From Macrocystis pyrifera (taxonomy: Eukaryota > Sar > Phaeophyceae > Laminariales > Laminariaceae), in NCBI GenBank assembly GCA_031763025.1, contig JASSKH010000017.1, forward strand, positions 6,171,361 to 6,235,360: DNA of 64,000 nt. The letters run 5' to 3'. Position 1 is the stretch's first letter, and each line of letters starts with the position of its first letter. Below are positions 13,101 through 23,426 of the stretch, piece by piece. The notes under the pieces were generated by a model. The model saw only the letters and a list, made by a program, of their open reading frames with translations, had not been told where the DNA came from and did not search any database. Made by a program: the position numbers and the translations under genes.

Positions 13101-16100
13101 CAATATTTGCACAGTACAACACAACAACAAAAACTCGGCTTAATAGTGCCAGGTATCTTTATGTCCACGGGTGATTGCATAGCTCCTTTTTCGCGGTGTA
13201 ATTATTGTATTTACAACAGCAGTACTGCTGTACAGCAGTAACTGCTGCAGAAATTCATAGGTACGAGTCTGCTCAGAAACGACCCTAAGAGAAGGATGAC
13301 ATATAGATACATACATCGACTGCTGCTGTATCCAAGAACTGAGCCTCTCTGGTGGGTGAGAAGTCAGACTCAGAACTGAGTAAGTTCAGAAAGAGTGATA
13401 CGTCAGATTGAGAATGGAGAAAGTGTTTTCGTTGGTGTGGTTAAGAACCTCAGAAATGCGCCAGACTTGAGAGAGACAGGTAAAGGAATACTGCACTACT
13501 GCTGTAGTATTGATATACTAACTGACTGTAGCAGTATTGCTGCAGCACATTATACCAGAAACGAACCTGAGAGGAAAGATATATACCTGGACTGCTGGTG
13601 TGTCCAAGGGTGAGCCTATCTGGTTGGGCGAGAAATAAGACTTAGAACTGAGTAATATCAGAAGTGATGATAGATCACGTTGAAAATTCAGAAAATATAT
13701 TTGCTGGTAATAAAGAATCTCATAATTGCGCCCGACTCGAGAGAGAGACTGGTAAAAAAATACCAGGTACCGCAAACGAGCCTGAGAGAGACATTGAACT
13801 ACTGCTGTGGGAGTTAACGTTTGCAAAATGAGGGCGAGGACTGAATACCAGAAAACAACGAGCCCGATAAATGATAGTGATGGATTAGACTGCTCTGGCT
13901 GCTGACACAGTTGGCATCTTACCTTCATCCTGTGATACACTACTTGGCATTGATTGGACTGGCTTAGTTTACCCTGTAAAAAAAAAGTTTGTTCAGCGTT
14001 GCCTTATTCCTGCAACACTTGGCACTGACTTGATCCTGTACGTATAAACAGATCTCGAAACATGAATACTACTGAGGTATATCTTCCTATCCGAAGCATG
14101 GGTGCCGGCATTATGCCGGCACCCATGCGGAGCCCTTGTGTGCACTATGTGCAACGTGCTCTTAACCCTCTTAGGACTTCAGAGGGGAAAAACATCGACG
14201 ATACTAACGGAAGATTGCAGCAATGGTTGCGGCTACCGCGTGATCGGGGGTTGATACCAAAATCGGTGTCCGAGTTACTACGCCAGGACTCGCACGACAC
14301 GGCCTCAACATGACCCCACCCGTTCTTCTGGGCGCTCACGCTGCTCCTAGACGGGCAATAACGCCGAATTTGCAATGTTTTGGTCGCCATCAAGGGCTCC
14401 CAAAGCAGAATAACATATCCCGCTGAAACACATTCAAGTTTATTGGCTTGACACGGAGCGCGCTAAAGTGGGGTACCCACAACTCTATCTGTTCGTTTTA
14501 CAACGGTTAAACCACCGAGCTACTCAGTCGCACTCAGTCGCTACATTCTGGAATTCATGCGACAAGGCATGGGATGTTTCTCTTACGGCTCTGTCTGCTG
14601 CGCTCACCCTCGTTGTCGACGTCGAACGTCGCGAGGCCCTTGAGCACCTGGTTTCCCTGATCGTCTGAGCTTAGCGAGACTGCCGCCCACTCCTCCATCG
14701 GCTTGTCTCGGTTGGAAACGTCCAACAAATCATAAACGCGCTCTTCGTACACTTCGAGGTAGGACGCGCGCACCTGTTCAAACACAGCGAAACAAAAAAA
14801 GGCGACGATTGCTCCCTGTCATCGATCCCTCATACGTACGTATGAACGATGAATCATGCACGCACACCCTTGTACAATGAAGGTTGTCTGACAATCCTAA
14901 TATGCAAACAGCATCGTATACGGTCAATTCCTGAGTGGGTTCTGGTCGCCACATTTAGGGGGGCGTTCGGGCCTCGACTTACCTCGTACCGCACGGGCAA
15001 GCCCGCCGTCTCAGCGTTCCTGATCTCGCGAAACAGCAGCCCGATCGCCCGGGGTGCTATGCCTCGCTCCTCGAAGCTCTCGCCCCCCGTAACGGTCCAC
15101 GTCTTGCCGCTGTTTGTCTGGCCGTAGGCGAAAATCGCTCCGCTGAAGCCCCGCAAACACCCCACGACTGTGCTCGACGCCACCGCGTTGAAAACATCCT
15201 ACTCGTGCGAGTAAAGAGTCGTTGTGCGTGTTGCGTTGGCGTCCGGCGTTGTTGGCCGTAGGTGCGAGCGGGGCAAAATGAAGGGGGGGCATACGGGGGG
15301 GGGGAAAGGCGTGTGTCGTATCGTGAGTTTAGTCTTTGCAAGAACGCAACACGCTTTTGGCGGTAACCCACAGCCAAAAGCTCCATGGTCGTGAGTGAAA
15401 TCCCACGAGGGCGGCAGTAGTGCAGGGCCTTTAGATTGTTTACTGGTCGAAGTTTTGCCGCGCAGGCCGAACGTTACGCTCAGAGCTACGCATGGATTTC
15501 GAAGTAGACTACGCGGCGACAGAGAAAGGGCACACGTGGGATTTGCGTAAGTTGTTGGTAGAGCAATCACCCAACTGCACTGCTGTGCCGAGCCGAGCCA
15601 ATATCACAACAGCTTTGAATTCGACTGGATTTGTTGGTCGGTACTCAGCTTTGCAAGTTGGTTGAGTGACGCGTCGCTCGTGCTCGTCCCTTCCCTTCAT
15701 CGGGAAGGGTAACCCCCCCCCTAGTGATACTAGAGGGTCAACAGGGTGACTTTACGAGGGCGACTACGGTCCGCAATCAATGTGCACCCGCGAACTCAGC
15801 ACAGATATTAACAGCAAATACTAAAAAATAAAACATTTACATAGTCTACAGCAGTAGTCGGAAGTTCTTGGCGGGTCGGGTCGACTCGTACGCACAACAA
15901 TATCACATCCGACACCCCTTACCCCCCGAATTGGTACCCAGTGGAGGGAAATTAAGACGATTATCTGTTTTCACACGCGACAAAATGAACAGGTTGGCCA
16001 CGTCCATAACCATCGACTCTGACAGCATTCACACCTCTTGCGTAGAGTTGCCGTCCAGCACTTTTGAGAAGCTGTACCGAACGGTATCCCTGGTCCCTAC

Positions 16101-17514
16101 CGCGCTCCGATGCTCCTCCGGGACGGCCAACTGCAGCGTCTCCTGCAGGAGGAAATACCAGGTGTCGGTATCGTGCAAATATGTATTATACGGCGTACGC
16201 ACTCGTAAAAAAATGGTATGGCATGATGTCATGATAACTCCGTGAATCGTATTAACCCCCTTGGAACTGCTGTCCCGTTTGGGGGACAAACTACTTGGAT
16301 TTTGAGTGGCCTGTCCCCAAAACGGGACTTCAGTCCTAACAAAGTTAACAACGAGCATTATTTTTTGTCGCTATACAGAGTGTTCTCATGAACCAGTCAA
16401 GCCACTGTTTGTACCTATGGTATCAGGTGCCTGGCGGTAAAGAACGGCAAGGTTACCAAGGCAGCGACTCGTACAGGACATGTACGGTACGCACGTCTGG
16501 CTATCCACTACTGAACATAAGACAGCTTGCTTTATTTACGAATGGTTACCGGATCCGGTGACAACTGTAGTTACGTACGTACTCGTATAAATGCGACGTT
16601 CTTGTGACTTTGCGGACGTTCTTGTTGGGTACAACAAACAACAAACACCTCGTTGTTCCGCTCGAATGTATGTTCGAATGATCAAAAGGTGCACGCTGTG
16701 ATGATAGACTGCTGTGCCTATACACATAGGCCCCGGGACTCGGGACTGGAGGCACTTTTGACTCTCGAGAGAGAGAGTTTCGACGAAGAAACCGTCCCAA
16801 GTTTACTGGTGGGAGTCAAGACGCCGCCCATGAAGAGAGAACCTCAGGCATGAAGACCCGGAGAGCACATACATACTACGTACGTACCGTATATTGCGTG
16901 TGTTCTTTCACATTAGTAAAGCGTTCTCCTATTTCGTCGACATCTAGCACACCCAGTGTCCGTGTTGATTCTTCACCCTAGAGAGATACAAGTTCTGTCG
17001 TATGCGAGAGTACGGCGCTACGATACGGATGTCATATTGCACGATCGTACGGAGCAAGCACACAGTATTAAACCGACCTCGTCTGATGCTCCATGATCGC
17101 CATCGCCTTGATCGTGGTGGACCTTGTAAACGACGGGCCGACCGAGGGATCCGGAGACGCCTTGATTAGCCGAGGGACGCAATCTCGCGAACGTCTGAAC
17201 TTCTCCTCTTCTGGGAAGGGCCGAACGGCATGATTTAACCCGCCCTGGTCTTCATGCGAATGCCACGCGGCGATAAATTGAGCAGCGGCGTTGAGCCGGA
17301 ATGTGGGGATATGCTGTATGACGAGAACGAAGAACAAGCCGTTTGTTGGAGGGCGCGGCGCGCGGCGTAATAATCCGGAAACTGAAAAACGAACCGGCAC
17401 ATGCATGTTGACGTTGAGGTTTGATGTGATTTATTTCCAGCTCCCACGCTCGCACGCTCCCACACATCTCACTCACAACCCACAGCCACCGAAGACTTGT
17501 CTTGCCCCCCGCAT
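1184..17514 (-). CDS. Kinesin-9 family motor (KIF6-like), 3' end beyond window
   Basis: ATP-driven microtubule motor; kinesin-9 proteins act mostly in cilia/flagella. Exons in transcript order: 17514-17477 (ATG), 17210-17078, 16142-16035, 15198-14983, 14773-14608, 11653-11404, 9616-9490, 8752-8592, 6006-5889, 4828-4745, 3795-3673, 2495-2226, 1264-1184. All junctions keep phase and give 625 codons. Visible motifs: FARLRP (~20-25) at the motor start, P-loop GQTNSGKT (119-126), switch I NRTSSRSH (242-249), switch II DLAGYER (297-303, Tyr where Ser is usual), NINLSLQKLEKV, YRESALTSVLRRSLGG and TVASCRFAQ. The CRFAQ ending and EDALNLFFMGN segment are typical of KIF6/KIF9. A neck/stalk coiled coil follows (~410-470), then an acidic Gly-rich exon (509-598). 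About 30 residues are inserted after switch II. No stop codon is seen, so the gene continues left. The start is the only in-phase ATG exon found, with donor GTGAGT. The motor fold is certain; the subfamily is likely. Confidence 0.93.
2015..2195. repeat. Degenerate ~50-bp tandem repeat
   Basis: Units like 'ctgtgttgaaaaacaa' plus 'tttggaga' recur three to four times; a further unit lies at 1565-1600. It is within the last visible kinesin intron (2225-1265). Confidence 0.6.
2513..2650 (+). mobile_element. Family B repeat, copy B1 (antisense to kinesin)
   Basis: Begins with a 20-nt poly(G) run (2513-2532), then 'tgtctcatgtgttgctagcc' and the family signature 'gaccacgca' plus 'ttcgagacggagca', ending near 'gggcgctcagtacgt'. 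Read in the kinesin direction, its poly(C) sits 17 nt upstream of the acceptor of exon 2495-2226. Confidence 0.75.
2806..2945. repeat. TTTCGACGA-like repeats and (CCCA)n microsatellite
   Basis: A degenerate 'gagtttcgacga' array (about 2806-2907) runs into a (CCCA)n run (about 2914-2945). Intronic in the kinesin gene. Confidence 0.75.
3390..3620 (+). repeat. Dispersed repeat C, copy 1
   Basis: 'gatgaagctactgtagtcca', 'gtaggccaatacgttt' and 'cccttggttctcttctttcg' recur in order at 51070-51300. Shorter reverse-oriented relatives are at about 4500-4580 and 8465-8545. Confidence 0.75.
4975..5215. repeat. Dispersed repeat D, copy 1
   Basis: Shares 'ttctccaaagca', 'cgacatcgctcggcg'-like and 'cgaggggtgcgttaccttat'-like blocks with 62150-62450 in the same order. 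In a kinesin intron. Confidence 0.6.
5655..5705 (-). repeat. Copy of a kinesin exon 3' end
   Basis: About 50 bp that nearly duplicate 5858-5907, the end of exon 6006-5889 with its donor ('cttgagggccttccctaatg' in transcript sense). The donor here reads GTGCGT instead of GTAAGT. Confidence 0.75.
6558..6662. mobile_element. Palindromic MITE, copy 1
   Basis: Begins TTACGGGGG and ends CCCCCGTAA. Long terminal inverted repeats (TTACGGGGGACCATAGTAAA type, about 27 bp, then imperfect pairing) make nearly the whole 105 bp self-complementary. In a kinesin intron. Confidence 0.85.
7061..7165. mobile_element. Palindromic MITE, copy 2
   Basis: Same element, about 105 bp, with near-perfect ends (GGTCCTCCGTAA on the right). 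In a kinesin intron. Confidence 0.85.
7905..7970. repeat. Interstitial telomere-like repeat
   Basis: TTAGGG units followed by GGGCTA variants ('ggttagggttagggttaggg', 'gctagggctaggg'), about eight or nine units. Single short matches also occur near 21235, 40990 and 43305. Confidence 0.75.
9128..9239. mobile_element. Palindromic MITE, copy 3
   Basis: 112 bp, flanked on both sides by TA (CCTA|TTACGG and CCGTAA|TA). In a kinesin intron. Confidence 0.85.
10516..10620. mobile_element. Palindromic MITE, copy 4
   Basis: 105 bp; left end TCACGGGGGAACATAG has two changes from the family consensus, right end intact. TA flanks present. Confidence 0.85.
11160..11365 (-). mobile_element. Two family A head fragments in a kinesin intron
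   Basis: Two poly(C)-terminated heads in series, each with 'catgcatg' and 'gagtacaccccccc', one with the same duplicated motif seen in copy A4. These are the only family A/B copies that lie in sense orientation to their host gene. Confidence 0.7.
11606..12045 (-). repeat. Tandem partial copies of a kinesin exon start
   Basis: The acceptor and first ~55 nt of exon 11653-11404 recur upstream in the intron: at about 11843-11905 (reads EDALSLFFMGNLRLIM after CTGCAG) and about 11970-12025 (GALNLFFMGNPRRIMG after TTCAG), with a weaker copy near 11750. Spacing is 110-140 bp, separated by G-rich runs. Confidence 0.8.
13235..13770. repeat. Diverged direct duplication (~250 bp x2)
   Basis: Units at about 13235-13500 and 13525-13770 share blocks such as 'cagaactgagtaa', 'ttcagaaa', 'cgactgctg/ggactgctg' and 'gagagagac' in the same order. 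In a kinesin intron. Confidence 0.65.
14097..14129. repeat. Near-perfect 33-bp palindrome
   Basis: Two 16-bp arms (GCATGGGTGCCGGCAT and its complement) around one central base. In a kinesin intron. Confidence 0.85.
16255..16342. repeat. Hairpin element with ~20-bp inverted ends
   Basis: 'gctgtcccgtttgggggaca' pairs with 'tgtccccaaaacgggacttc' across a ~25-nt loop. Related sequence lies near 62385-62440. In a kinesin intron. Confidence 0.6.
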
Positions 17515-18110
17515 ATAGTACGTAGCCTAGCCTGGTCTCTGCGTGTGCCTATATGCTTGCCTTATCGTACAGCGGGGAGCGGGGAAGTACAATTGACAAA
17601 TGCCCAGCTCAGCTCCAATAGCTCCGCTCCACCAGGTCCGCAACACTGAACAAGAAAGGGGAAAAAAACTTCGGGAAAGAAAACAAAACAGCAGAGTACC
17701 TGGTACGTACGAAATATCCAGACCCCAGACCATCCTAAAAAGAACTTGGTTACAGTACGCTATGTATTTAGCAAGGAAGATACGGTATGTTATTTATTTC
17801 TCAGTTCTTGGACTCCCCATCAAACTTACCACATTCTAGGATCCGGGGACATTTCCCACCAGCCCCCGGGGTTTTTCAGCGGTTTGCTTTGTCTGCACCT
17901 CTCCACGCATCGATCAATTGCACGCCAGACGTACTTGCCACGAAGCGAAAGCGCACGCCTGGGCCAGCAAGTCTGCCTCTTTCTTTTTCGAGCTGTGGGG
18001 TTCCACAGCTGCGGCAGCTATAAGCTGCACCTACTTGGCAGAACAAGCACTAGAGAGAGCTTACGAATAGACCTACAAGAAACAGCAGCAGCAGCAACAA
18101 CAGCAGTAGC
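17515..18110. promoter_or_regulatory. Divergent intergenic region (likely bidirectional promoter)
   Basis: About 600 bp between the kinesin start codon (minus strand) and the ATG of the plus-strand gene at 18111. It has no convincing exon. A CAG/CAA-rich leader (about 18083-18110) lies directly before the plus-strand ATG. No TATA box is obvious. The promoter role is inferred from the head-to-head arrangement only. Confidence 0.45.
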
Positions 18111-18269
18111 ATGGCCCTAGTAGACACGCAAGGGTTCGCCACTGCCGTGGACAGGTCTCTCTTCGGACCGCAGGGCAGGCGGTGGGTGGAGCGCAAGCTA
18201 CCCGAGGTGGTGACGAATGTGGCCTTCATCGCGGTGTCTACGTTCGGCGCCTGTGTGCTTATGCTTCAC
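18111..18269 (+). CDS. First exon of an unidentified membrane protein
   Basis: An ATG opens 53 codons that end exactly at a strong donor (CAC|GTGAGT) in phase 0. The peptide begins MALVDTQGFATAVDRS, has a basic patch (GRRWVERK) and then a hydrophobic stretch of about 22 residues (VVTNVAFIAV to CVLMLH) that would form a membrane segment or signal anchor. The downstream exons were not found. The nearest phase-compatible plus-strand exon is at 23427, so this may be the 5' end of that gene, but the tentative minus-strand gene at 20926-22546 would then lie inside its intron. Family not recognised. Confidence 0.5.
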
Positions 18270-18869
18270 GTGAGTTGTGTATCGAGAGATCGCGACAGAC
18301 ATGGTAATTGTACCTGGTACACAACAAACAATACAGCAGCAGCAGTATATGAGTCTAAATTCAAGTAAAGTACCAGGCACATATTTCTGATTCGTTTATG
18401 CGTTTATACGTTTCAGCGTTTATACAGCAACTGCCGTTTGTTTGGCACGTCACATCAACCAGTCCAGAAGCATGAGAAGGAAGTAATCTTCGCAGAGAGC
18501 AGTACAGCCAGTTGGTAAAGCAGCAGCAGCAGCGGCACTGCAGCTCATCATATCATTATCATCATACGAGCATTCGTACGAGGTGCGTACAGCCCCTGTG
18601 TTCGTATGACTTGTTCGTTCAGTGTCGGCCTGCCTCTGACTCAAACACGACGGGGGGTCACATGACCATGCGCTGAGTCCAGGCTTTCTCTCCCTCGACG
18701 TGCGTGAAAGGTTCTCGGGTTCTGGTCGGTAGCGATGGCACCGACTGCCACAACCAAACCTCCGCCATCCTTTATTTCGAATTATTTTACGACGATCACG
18801 AAAAAAAAAAAAATCTACACCGCAGGCATCAAGATCAAGGTTGAGGTTGTATTCTGTAGGGTTTGCGGA

Positions 18870-19450
18870 TTCGGGAGTCTTTACAGAACTCACAGAAATT
18901 CCGGGTAGGTACAAGTAGGTACAACGAATGTTTACCCTTACACGTATCCATGCGCACCCGGCCGGGTATTTTTTAGGTGGCGTAGGTGTACTCCCTGGGG
19001 CGCGGGCATACAGAACTTTACGAAGTTCCGGGTACGGGTGTATATGTCGTACAGAACGTACAGAAGTTTCGATACGGGTAGTACACGGGAAATACCCGGG
19101 GCATGTACCCTGCAGAACACAACCTTGACCTCTACAGAGCTTGCAGAACTTCCGGGTATACGGGTATGGAGGTCTTCCACAACTCACAGACAGAACTTCC
19201 GGGTACGGTATGGAAGTCTTACAGAATTCACAGCAGTTCCGGGTAGGTACGTCGTATGCGAATGTTGTACCAGAACCCGTACCCGCACCTGAGTTTTTTT
19301 CAAATGGCATATCCGTACCCCGGGTATTGTGCCACGGGCGTACAGAACGTGCAGAAGTTCCGGGTACGGGTATGAATATCTTACAGAATTTACAGACGTT
19401 CTGGTACGGGTATTATCGGGGACAATTCCCCGTATGGTTCTGTACGTGCC
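18870..19450. repeat. Degenerate tandem array, 'cagaacttccgggta' units
   Basis: At least eight irregular units of about 45-60 bp with the core 'acagaa(c/t)ttccgggtacgg'. Long open frames here on both strands are by-products of the repeat. Confidence 0.7.
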
Positions 19451-19760
19451 ATACAGAACAACACCTTGTGAAATTACACAAAGTACACTTCGTACTGCTG
19501 GTTTTTTTATACACCAGAACTTCTCTCTACTCTCTACCTATCTCTTGCGTATGTACGATATGATACACACCGCTTATTATCATTCGTACTCCAACCTCAT
19601 TGTACTATTATTAATAGTAACTGGTACTGGACTCGTAAGCAGTACGCAAGCACTCCTTGCTCCTTGCTGTATTGTACCGTTCTACGGCCTGGCACGGCCC
19701 TAGTACCCGTAATAGAAAAGTACGGGAGCGTTTTTTTTGCAACCCGCAGGTTGCAAAATA

Positions 19761-19866
19761 TTACGGGGGTCCATAGTTAATAGGACCTACGGTCTACATA
19801 AAAACCTATATATTTACCTATTTTTACTAACAATATTTCGGTCCTATTTACTATGGTGCCCCGTAA
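19761..19866. mobile_element. Palindromic MITE, copy 5
   Basis: 106 bp, TA on both sides (AATA|TTACGG, CCGTAA|TAGT). Confidence 0.85.
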
Positions 19867-20227
19867 TAGTAATTTCTTATTCGTACCATAGTAGCCGGAA
19901 GAGCTGACGAGAGAGAGACGCGCGGAACGCTCAGACACTCTACAGGTACAGTATGCTTAACCCTACCCACTAACCACGCCTTCGGATGCCTTCATCAGGG
20001 ATCATATTTGTTCATGTTTTATGCTCCTGTTTGCGCTTGAAAGTGATATCGAGTTGAGAGATTTAAGCTGAAGGGGGTGCTCTCTGCACCTACAGCAGTA
20101 CATATGCCCTGTGCAGCTATCTGAGGGCATGATGGGGAGTTCGGGGTAGGGTTAGGTGTCAGCAGTGCAGGGGTTAGAATTAGGGCGTGCATGGAGGTCT
20201 ACTACTAAGGGTTATTGCGTACGTAGC

Positions 20228-20412
20228 GAAATTGCGGGCCGCCGCTGAGATGACGTTCGACTTGGGACTCGATAGCGCGAGGCGCATTATCGATACCACC
20301 ATTTTTCTGCGGCAAGGGTATATTGCGGAAAACGGTGGTATCGATATAGCGCTTCACGCTATCGAGTCGTGAGCCGAACGTTATCTCAGCGGTGGCCCGT
20401 TATTTCGCCTTG
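20228..20412. mobile_element. Second palindromic MITE-like element
   Basis: About 185 bp with ~80-bp imperfect inverted repeats. The left arm has 'gccgctgagatgacgttcg' and 'gactcgatagcg'; the right arm returns 'cgctatcgagtc' and 'cgaacgttatctcagcggtg'. A short loop around 20310-20325. Confidence 0.75.
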
Positions 20413-20925
20413 ATTTAATTATCATCGTACGTATAAGTCGCATAAGCCGGCCGGGCGTCGTAGGTGAGACGTCGTCTTGTCTGAACCTTCTCACCACAAA
20501 GCATCCGAATCATGCGGTGTAAGTTTAATCGCTGGTGCGAGGGCGCTACAGCAGGACTTTACAGTAGCATACCTGGTGTGATCACACGAGGTTACGGTTA
20601 TTTATGTGCATGCCTTCTACTGCTCCATGCACAAGAATCTCTTGGGGTGCCTGTGATAGTTCTCAAAGGTGCGAATACTTGAGATTGAGACGAGTCGTTA
20701 CAGCCGTCAGTATAGACGTTAAGTAGTGTGGTGTATTTAAATAGTACCGTACTACTGCTGCTGCTACGAATAGTACCGTTTGGTGGCAAGTTTCACGCTT
20801 GGTGCCCTTCCAGCTGCTTCTGCTGCTGCTGCTGCTTCTTCAAGAGGCGGCAACAAGCGGGAGAAACACCCTAATGCAGTCACCGGTGGGTGTAGTGCAG
20901 GCGGAGCGATTACCGCTGCACACCA

Positions 20926-22546
20926 TCACGCCAGCCCGATCACGCCTTCTAAGGGGAAGGTTGTCGTACTAATAGAGGCAACATCAACCTGGTGTTTGGA
21001 GGATAACCTAGAAGAGATAGAAACATAATGCGATCCACACAATGGGACCAACGGGAGACTCGTCCTAGATGCAGGACGGCCCGGCAATAAAATTCCTGCA
21101 GGTCGTTGGTCTGATTGGTCGAGGCTGCCCGTTCGGCCGCCCGTCTTTTCTGTTAACGCTACCACAACACGCTGCGGAACCGCGCCACCGCCGCTGCCGA
21201 CCTCGAGCCCCGCGAAGGATTGGGGGTTCGGATTAGCGTTAGGGCTAGGGTTTTTGTCTGGGGTCGGGTTGGTCTGTGCCGACGTGCCGACGTCCAAGAT
21301 TGAAACTGACCACCAACGGACGACCTGCAGGAAGTTTTTTGCCGGACCGTTCTGCATTTAGGGTGAGAGAGCCCCGACGGGCGGGGTTTGAACAGGATGA
21401 TCGGGGATGTTTATTACAGGATAGTGTTAGAGGTAAGTGATGGTTCCAGGGTAGAAGGAGCCAGAGAGAACAACCCTGTGCACCAAACTGCTGTTGTGTA
21501 GAACGGTATTCAGCCCACCGACGACCGATTTGTCGTATCGAAGCGATGCAGTGTCTCTGTTTGGCGGCGCTTTTCTTTCATCCGGAGCGAACCGCTGGCT
21601 TTGTTTTCGGTCGCGATCTGCAGTTTGCCGTCGGCTGCACGTTGATGATGGCTGGCGGGTCGTTTCTCACGTCGTGCACTCCGCGCCGCTGCCATATACG
21701 AATGGAAGCAAATAATTGGTCAAGCTGTGCATTTTTGAGGGTGTCCTCCTGATTCGTGTTTTCTTTCTGACAAGCCGTTCTTTGTCCTGCGCGAGCTTTA
21801 TAACATGCACCAAAGGGATACCTTGCAGTGTTTTTCTCCGTCGTGTCCGGAAGGCGAATGGCCATGTGCACCGGCAAGGCCATGGTTCTGCGCAACAACG
21901 ATAACACTTTGCACCGTGCGTCCACTTTAAATGGACCGGATCCGCACTCCCTTTTCTCGCGACGTACTCCACGGAGACTCACCAATCAAACGGCTACTGT
22001 GTGTTCTGTAGGTGTGCTTTGCTTTTTTTCGCACCCAGTGTGCAGCAACTTGGAGGAACAACGACAGTGCGTGCGGTTGTTCAGTTGTAACGTGAAAAAA
22101 TATGCCACTATCCATACCTTTTTTTACGGATTCCGTGATTTTTAATTCCCCTTTCCCCCCCCCCATTCCCCCTCCGCGCCCTTCCCCTCCGCCCCTCCGT
22201 TTGTGATCGCTCGCTTGCAGGTAAGTGCGGAATACCACGCACTTGGGTATTGGGCCATCCTCCACACTCCGAAGCACGTCATAAATGGGGTGGTAGTGCA
22301 TTTGATCGCTCGAGCCTTACGATGGCACATCGATCGCATGCTCGGGCGCAGCTTCCAAGTCGAGGACGAGGCGAGCAAAGAGGGTTGACCGGCTTTCCCT
22401 GTGACCGGAGGCGTTTTTTTTTTTGTACGCATGTCGTTTTTGTTTGCACACCCGCGTGTGCGTGCGACCGCGACAAGCCTCTTGAACTTGGAGAAACGTA
22501 GGCCTGGGTTGGCAGCGGCGCGGGCGGCACTTGCTTGCTCTGTCAT
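20926..22546 (-). CDS. Hypothetical protein, tentative five-exon model
   Basis: Not recognised. Proposed exons in transcript order are 22546-22479, 22398-22321, 21924-21822, 21766-21671 and 21324-20926, about 247 residues ending in TGA. Phases fit at every junction (2, 2, 0, 0). Acceptors are ACAG, AAAG, TCAG and GCAG; donors two to four are GTAAGG, GTATCC and GTGAGA. The first junction needs a GC donor (AG|GCTTGT), so the start exon is the weakest part. The peptide starts MTEQASAARAAANPGLRFSK, has a helical stretch STLFARLVLDLEAAPEHAID, a His/Gly-rich part and a Pro/Asn-rich C-terminal exon. Plus-strand frames across 21828-22387 are also open and were considered as exons. The minus-strand model was preferred because four consecutive exons stay in phase. 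Confidence 0.42.
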
Positions 22547-22742
22547 GAGAGGGTGATCCCCCTATAATGATTTGTCAGTCCTCCATCGTTCCGGGGTGAG
22601 CGATCGGCTTCGATGTACCATTTTGGCCGGAGCGCTCTTCGATGTGTCTCCATGGCGTTGACCGTCCCCGCCGGGTGTTACGAGAGGAGGGGGGCGGGGG
22701 GAGGATGTTCCAGTGGCACACCACTCAGGAGGGAGAGGGGGA

Positions 22743-22972
22743 GGGGGGGGGGGGGGGGGGGGAGGGCGTACTTTTTTATTGCTTGCCTTGGTCATTTGAC
22801 CATTGACCACGCATCTCTTTTGAGACGGAGAACCGTTCCTACCCCTATAATGGAGACGCCTCTAACTTTTAGGCGCTTCATAACGTTGTTTCTATATATC
22901 ACGTATAAAAGTTTCGCTAATCCTACCCCCTTCCTGTTTCGTCGCCTGTGGTCACCATATCTCTTAGGATAG
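22743..22972 (+). mobile_element. Family B repeat, copy B2 (longest)
   Basis: Poly(G) head at about 22746-22762, then 'ttattgcttgccttggtc', 'gaccacgcatctcttttgag', 'ggcgcttcataacgttg' and a tail 'cctgtttcgtcgcctgtgg'. About 230 bp. Matches copy B4 over its whole length. Confidence 0.8.
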
Positions 22973-22984
22973 GGGGGGAGCAGC

Positions 22985-23260
22985 AGTAGCAGCAGTGCCG
23001 AAACCTCTCCGTCGGCGCCGCTTGGTTTTGCTTTCCGCCGTCCGCGTGCCCGCCGATTTCTCGCGAAGGAGCCGCCCCCCACATCCCCCATTCCCACCTC
23101 AGCCAACCTCCGAGCGCTTAACTCGCGAGCGTCAGGAGCAAGCGATGCGACCTGGTTGAGCGCCTGCAGACACTACGACCTGTACTTTTTACTTGCCATG
23201 CTCTCCTGCATAGGCACCGCCTGCCGCGCGATTGGATCTATCTCGTTACGTATTCAGCTA
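22985..23260 (+). other. Possible coding patch, frame unresolved
   Basis: Two plus-strand frames stay open here and both read like protein: one has SERLTRERQEQAMRPG after a good acceptor (CCCACCTCAG at about 23105), the other has CDLVERLQTLRPVLFTCH. They may be 5' exons of the gene whose later exons begin at 23427. I could not find a donor that joins either to 23427 in phase. Confidence 0.22.
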
Positions 23261-23426
23261 AAATCCCGCCCCCCCCCCCCCTCCTGATCCCACCTCTTTC
23301 ATCCCGCCTCCCTCTCTCCCGCCCTCTTTCCCCCCTGCATGTAGTTATATATCCCAATCTCACACAACAGGTCCTTGTCCCTCCCCCCCGCACCGCGGCC
23401 GCCGCCCCTCCCGTTTCCATCGACAG

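Larger units (their letters stand above)
18270..20925. other. Repeat-rich gap
   Basis: No exon is supported. Contains the 18870-19450 array, MITE copy 5, the 20228-20412 palindrome, and CTG/GCT runs near 20755-20845. Confidence 0.5.

Noticed and set aside
18450-19310. 286-codon minus-strand open frame
   Set aside because: It covers the 'cagaacttccgggta' degenerate array; the peptide is only the repeat read through, with Arg/Tyr/Pro bias and no motif.
21828-22387. Plus-strand exons (21829-22007, 22221-22387)
   Set aside because: They join in phase and have GCAG acceptors, but the second lacks a good donor and the minus-strand alternative links more exons. Kept as an alternative, not as a feature.
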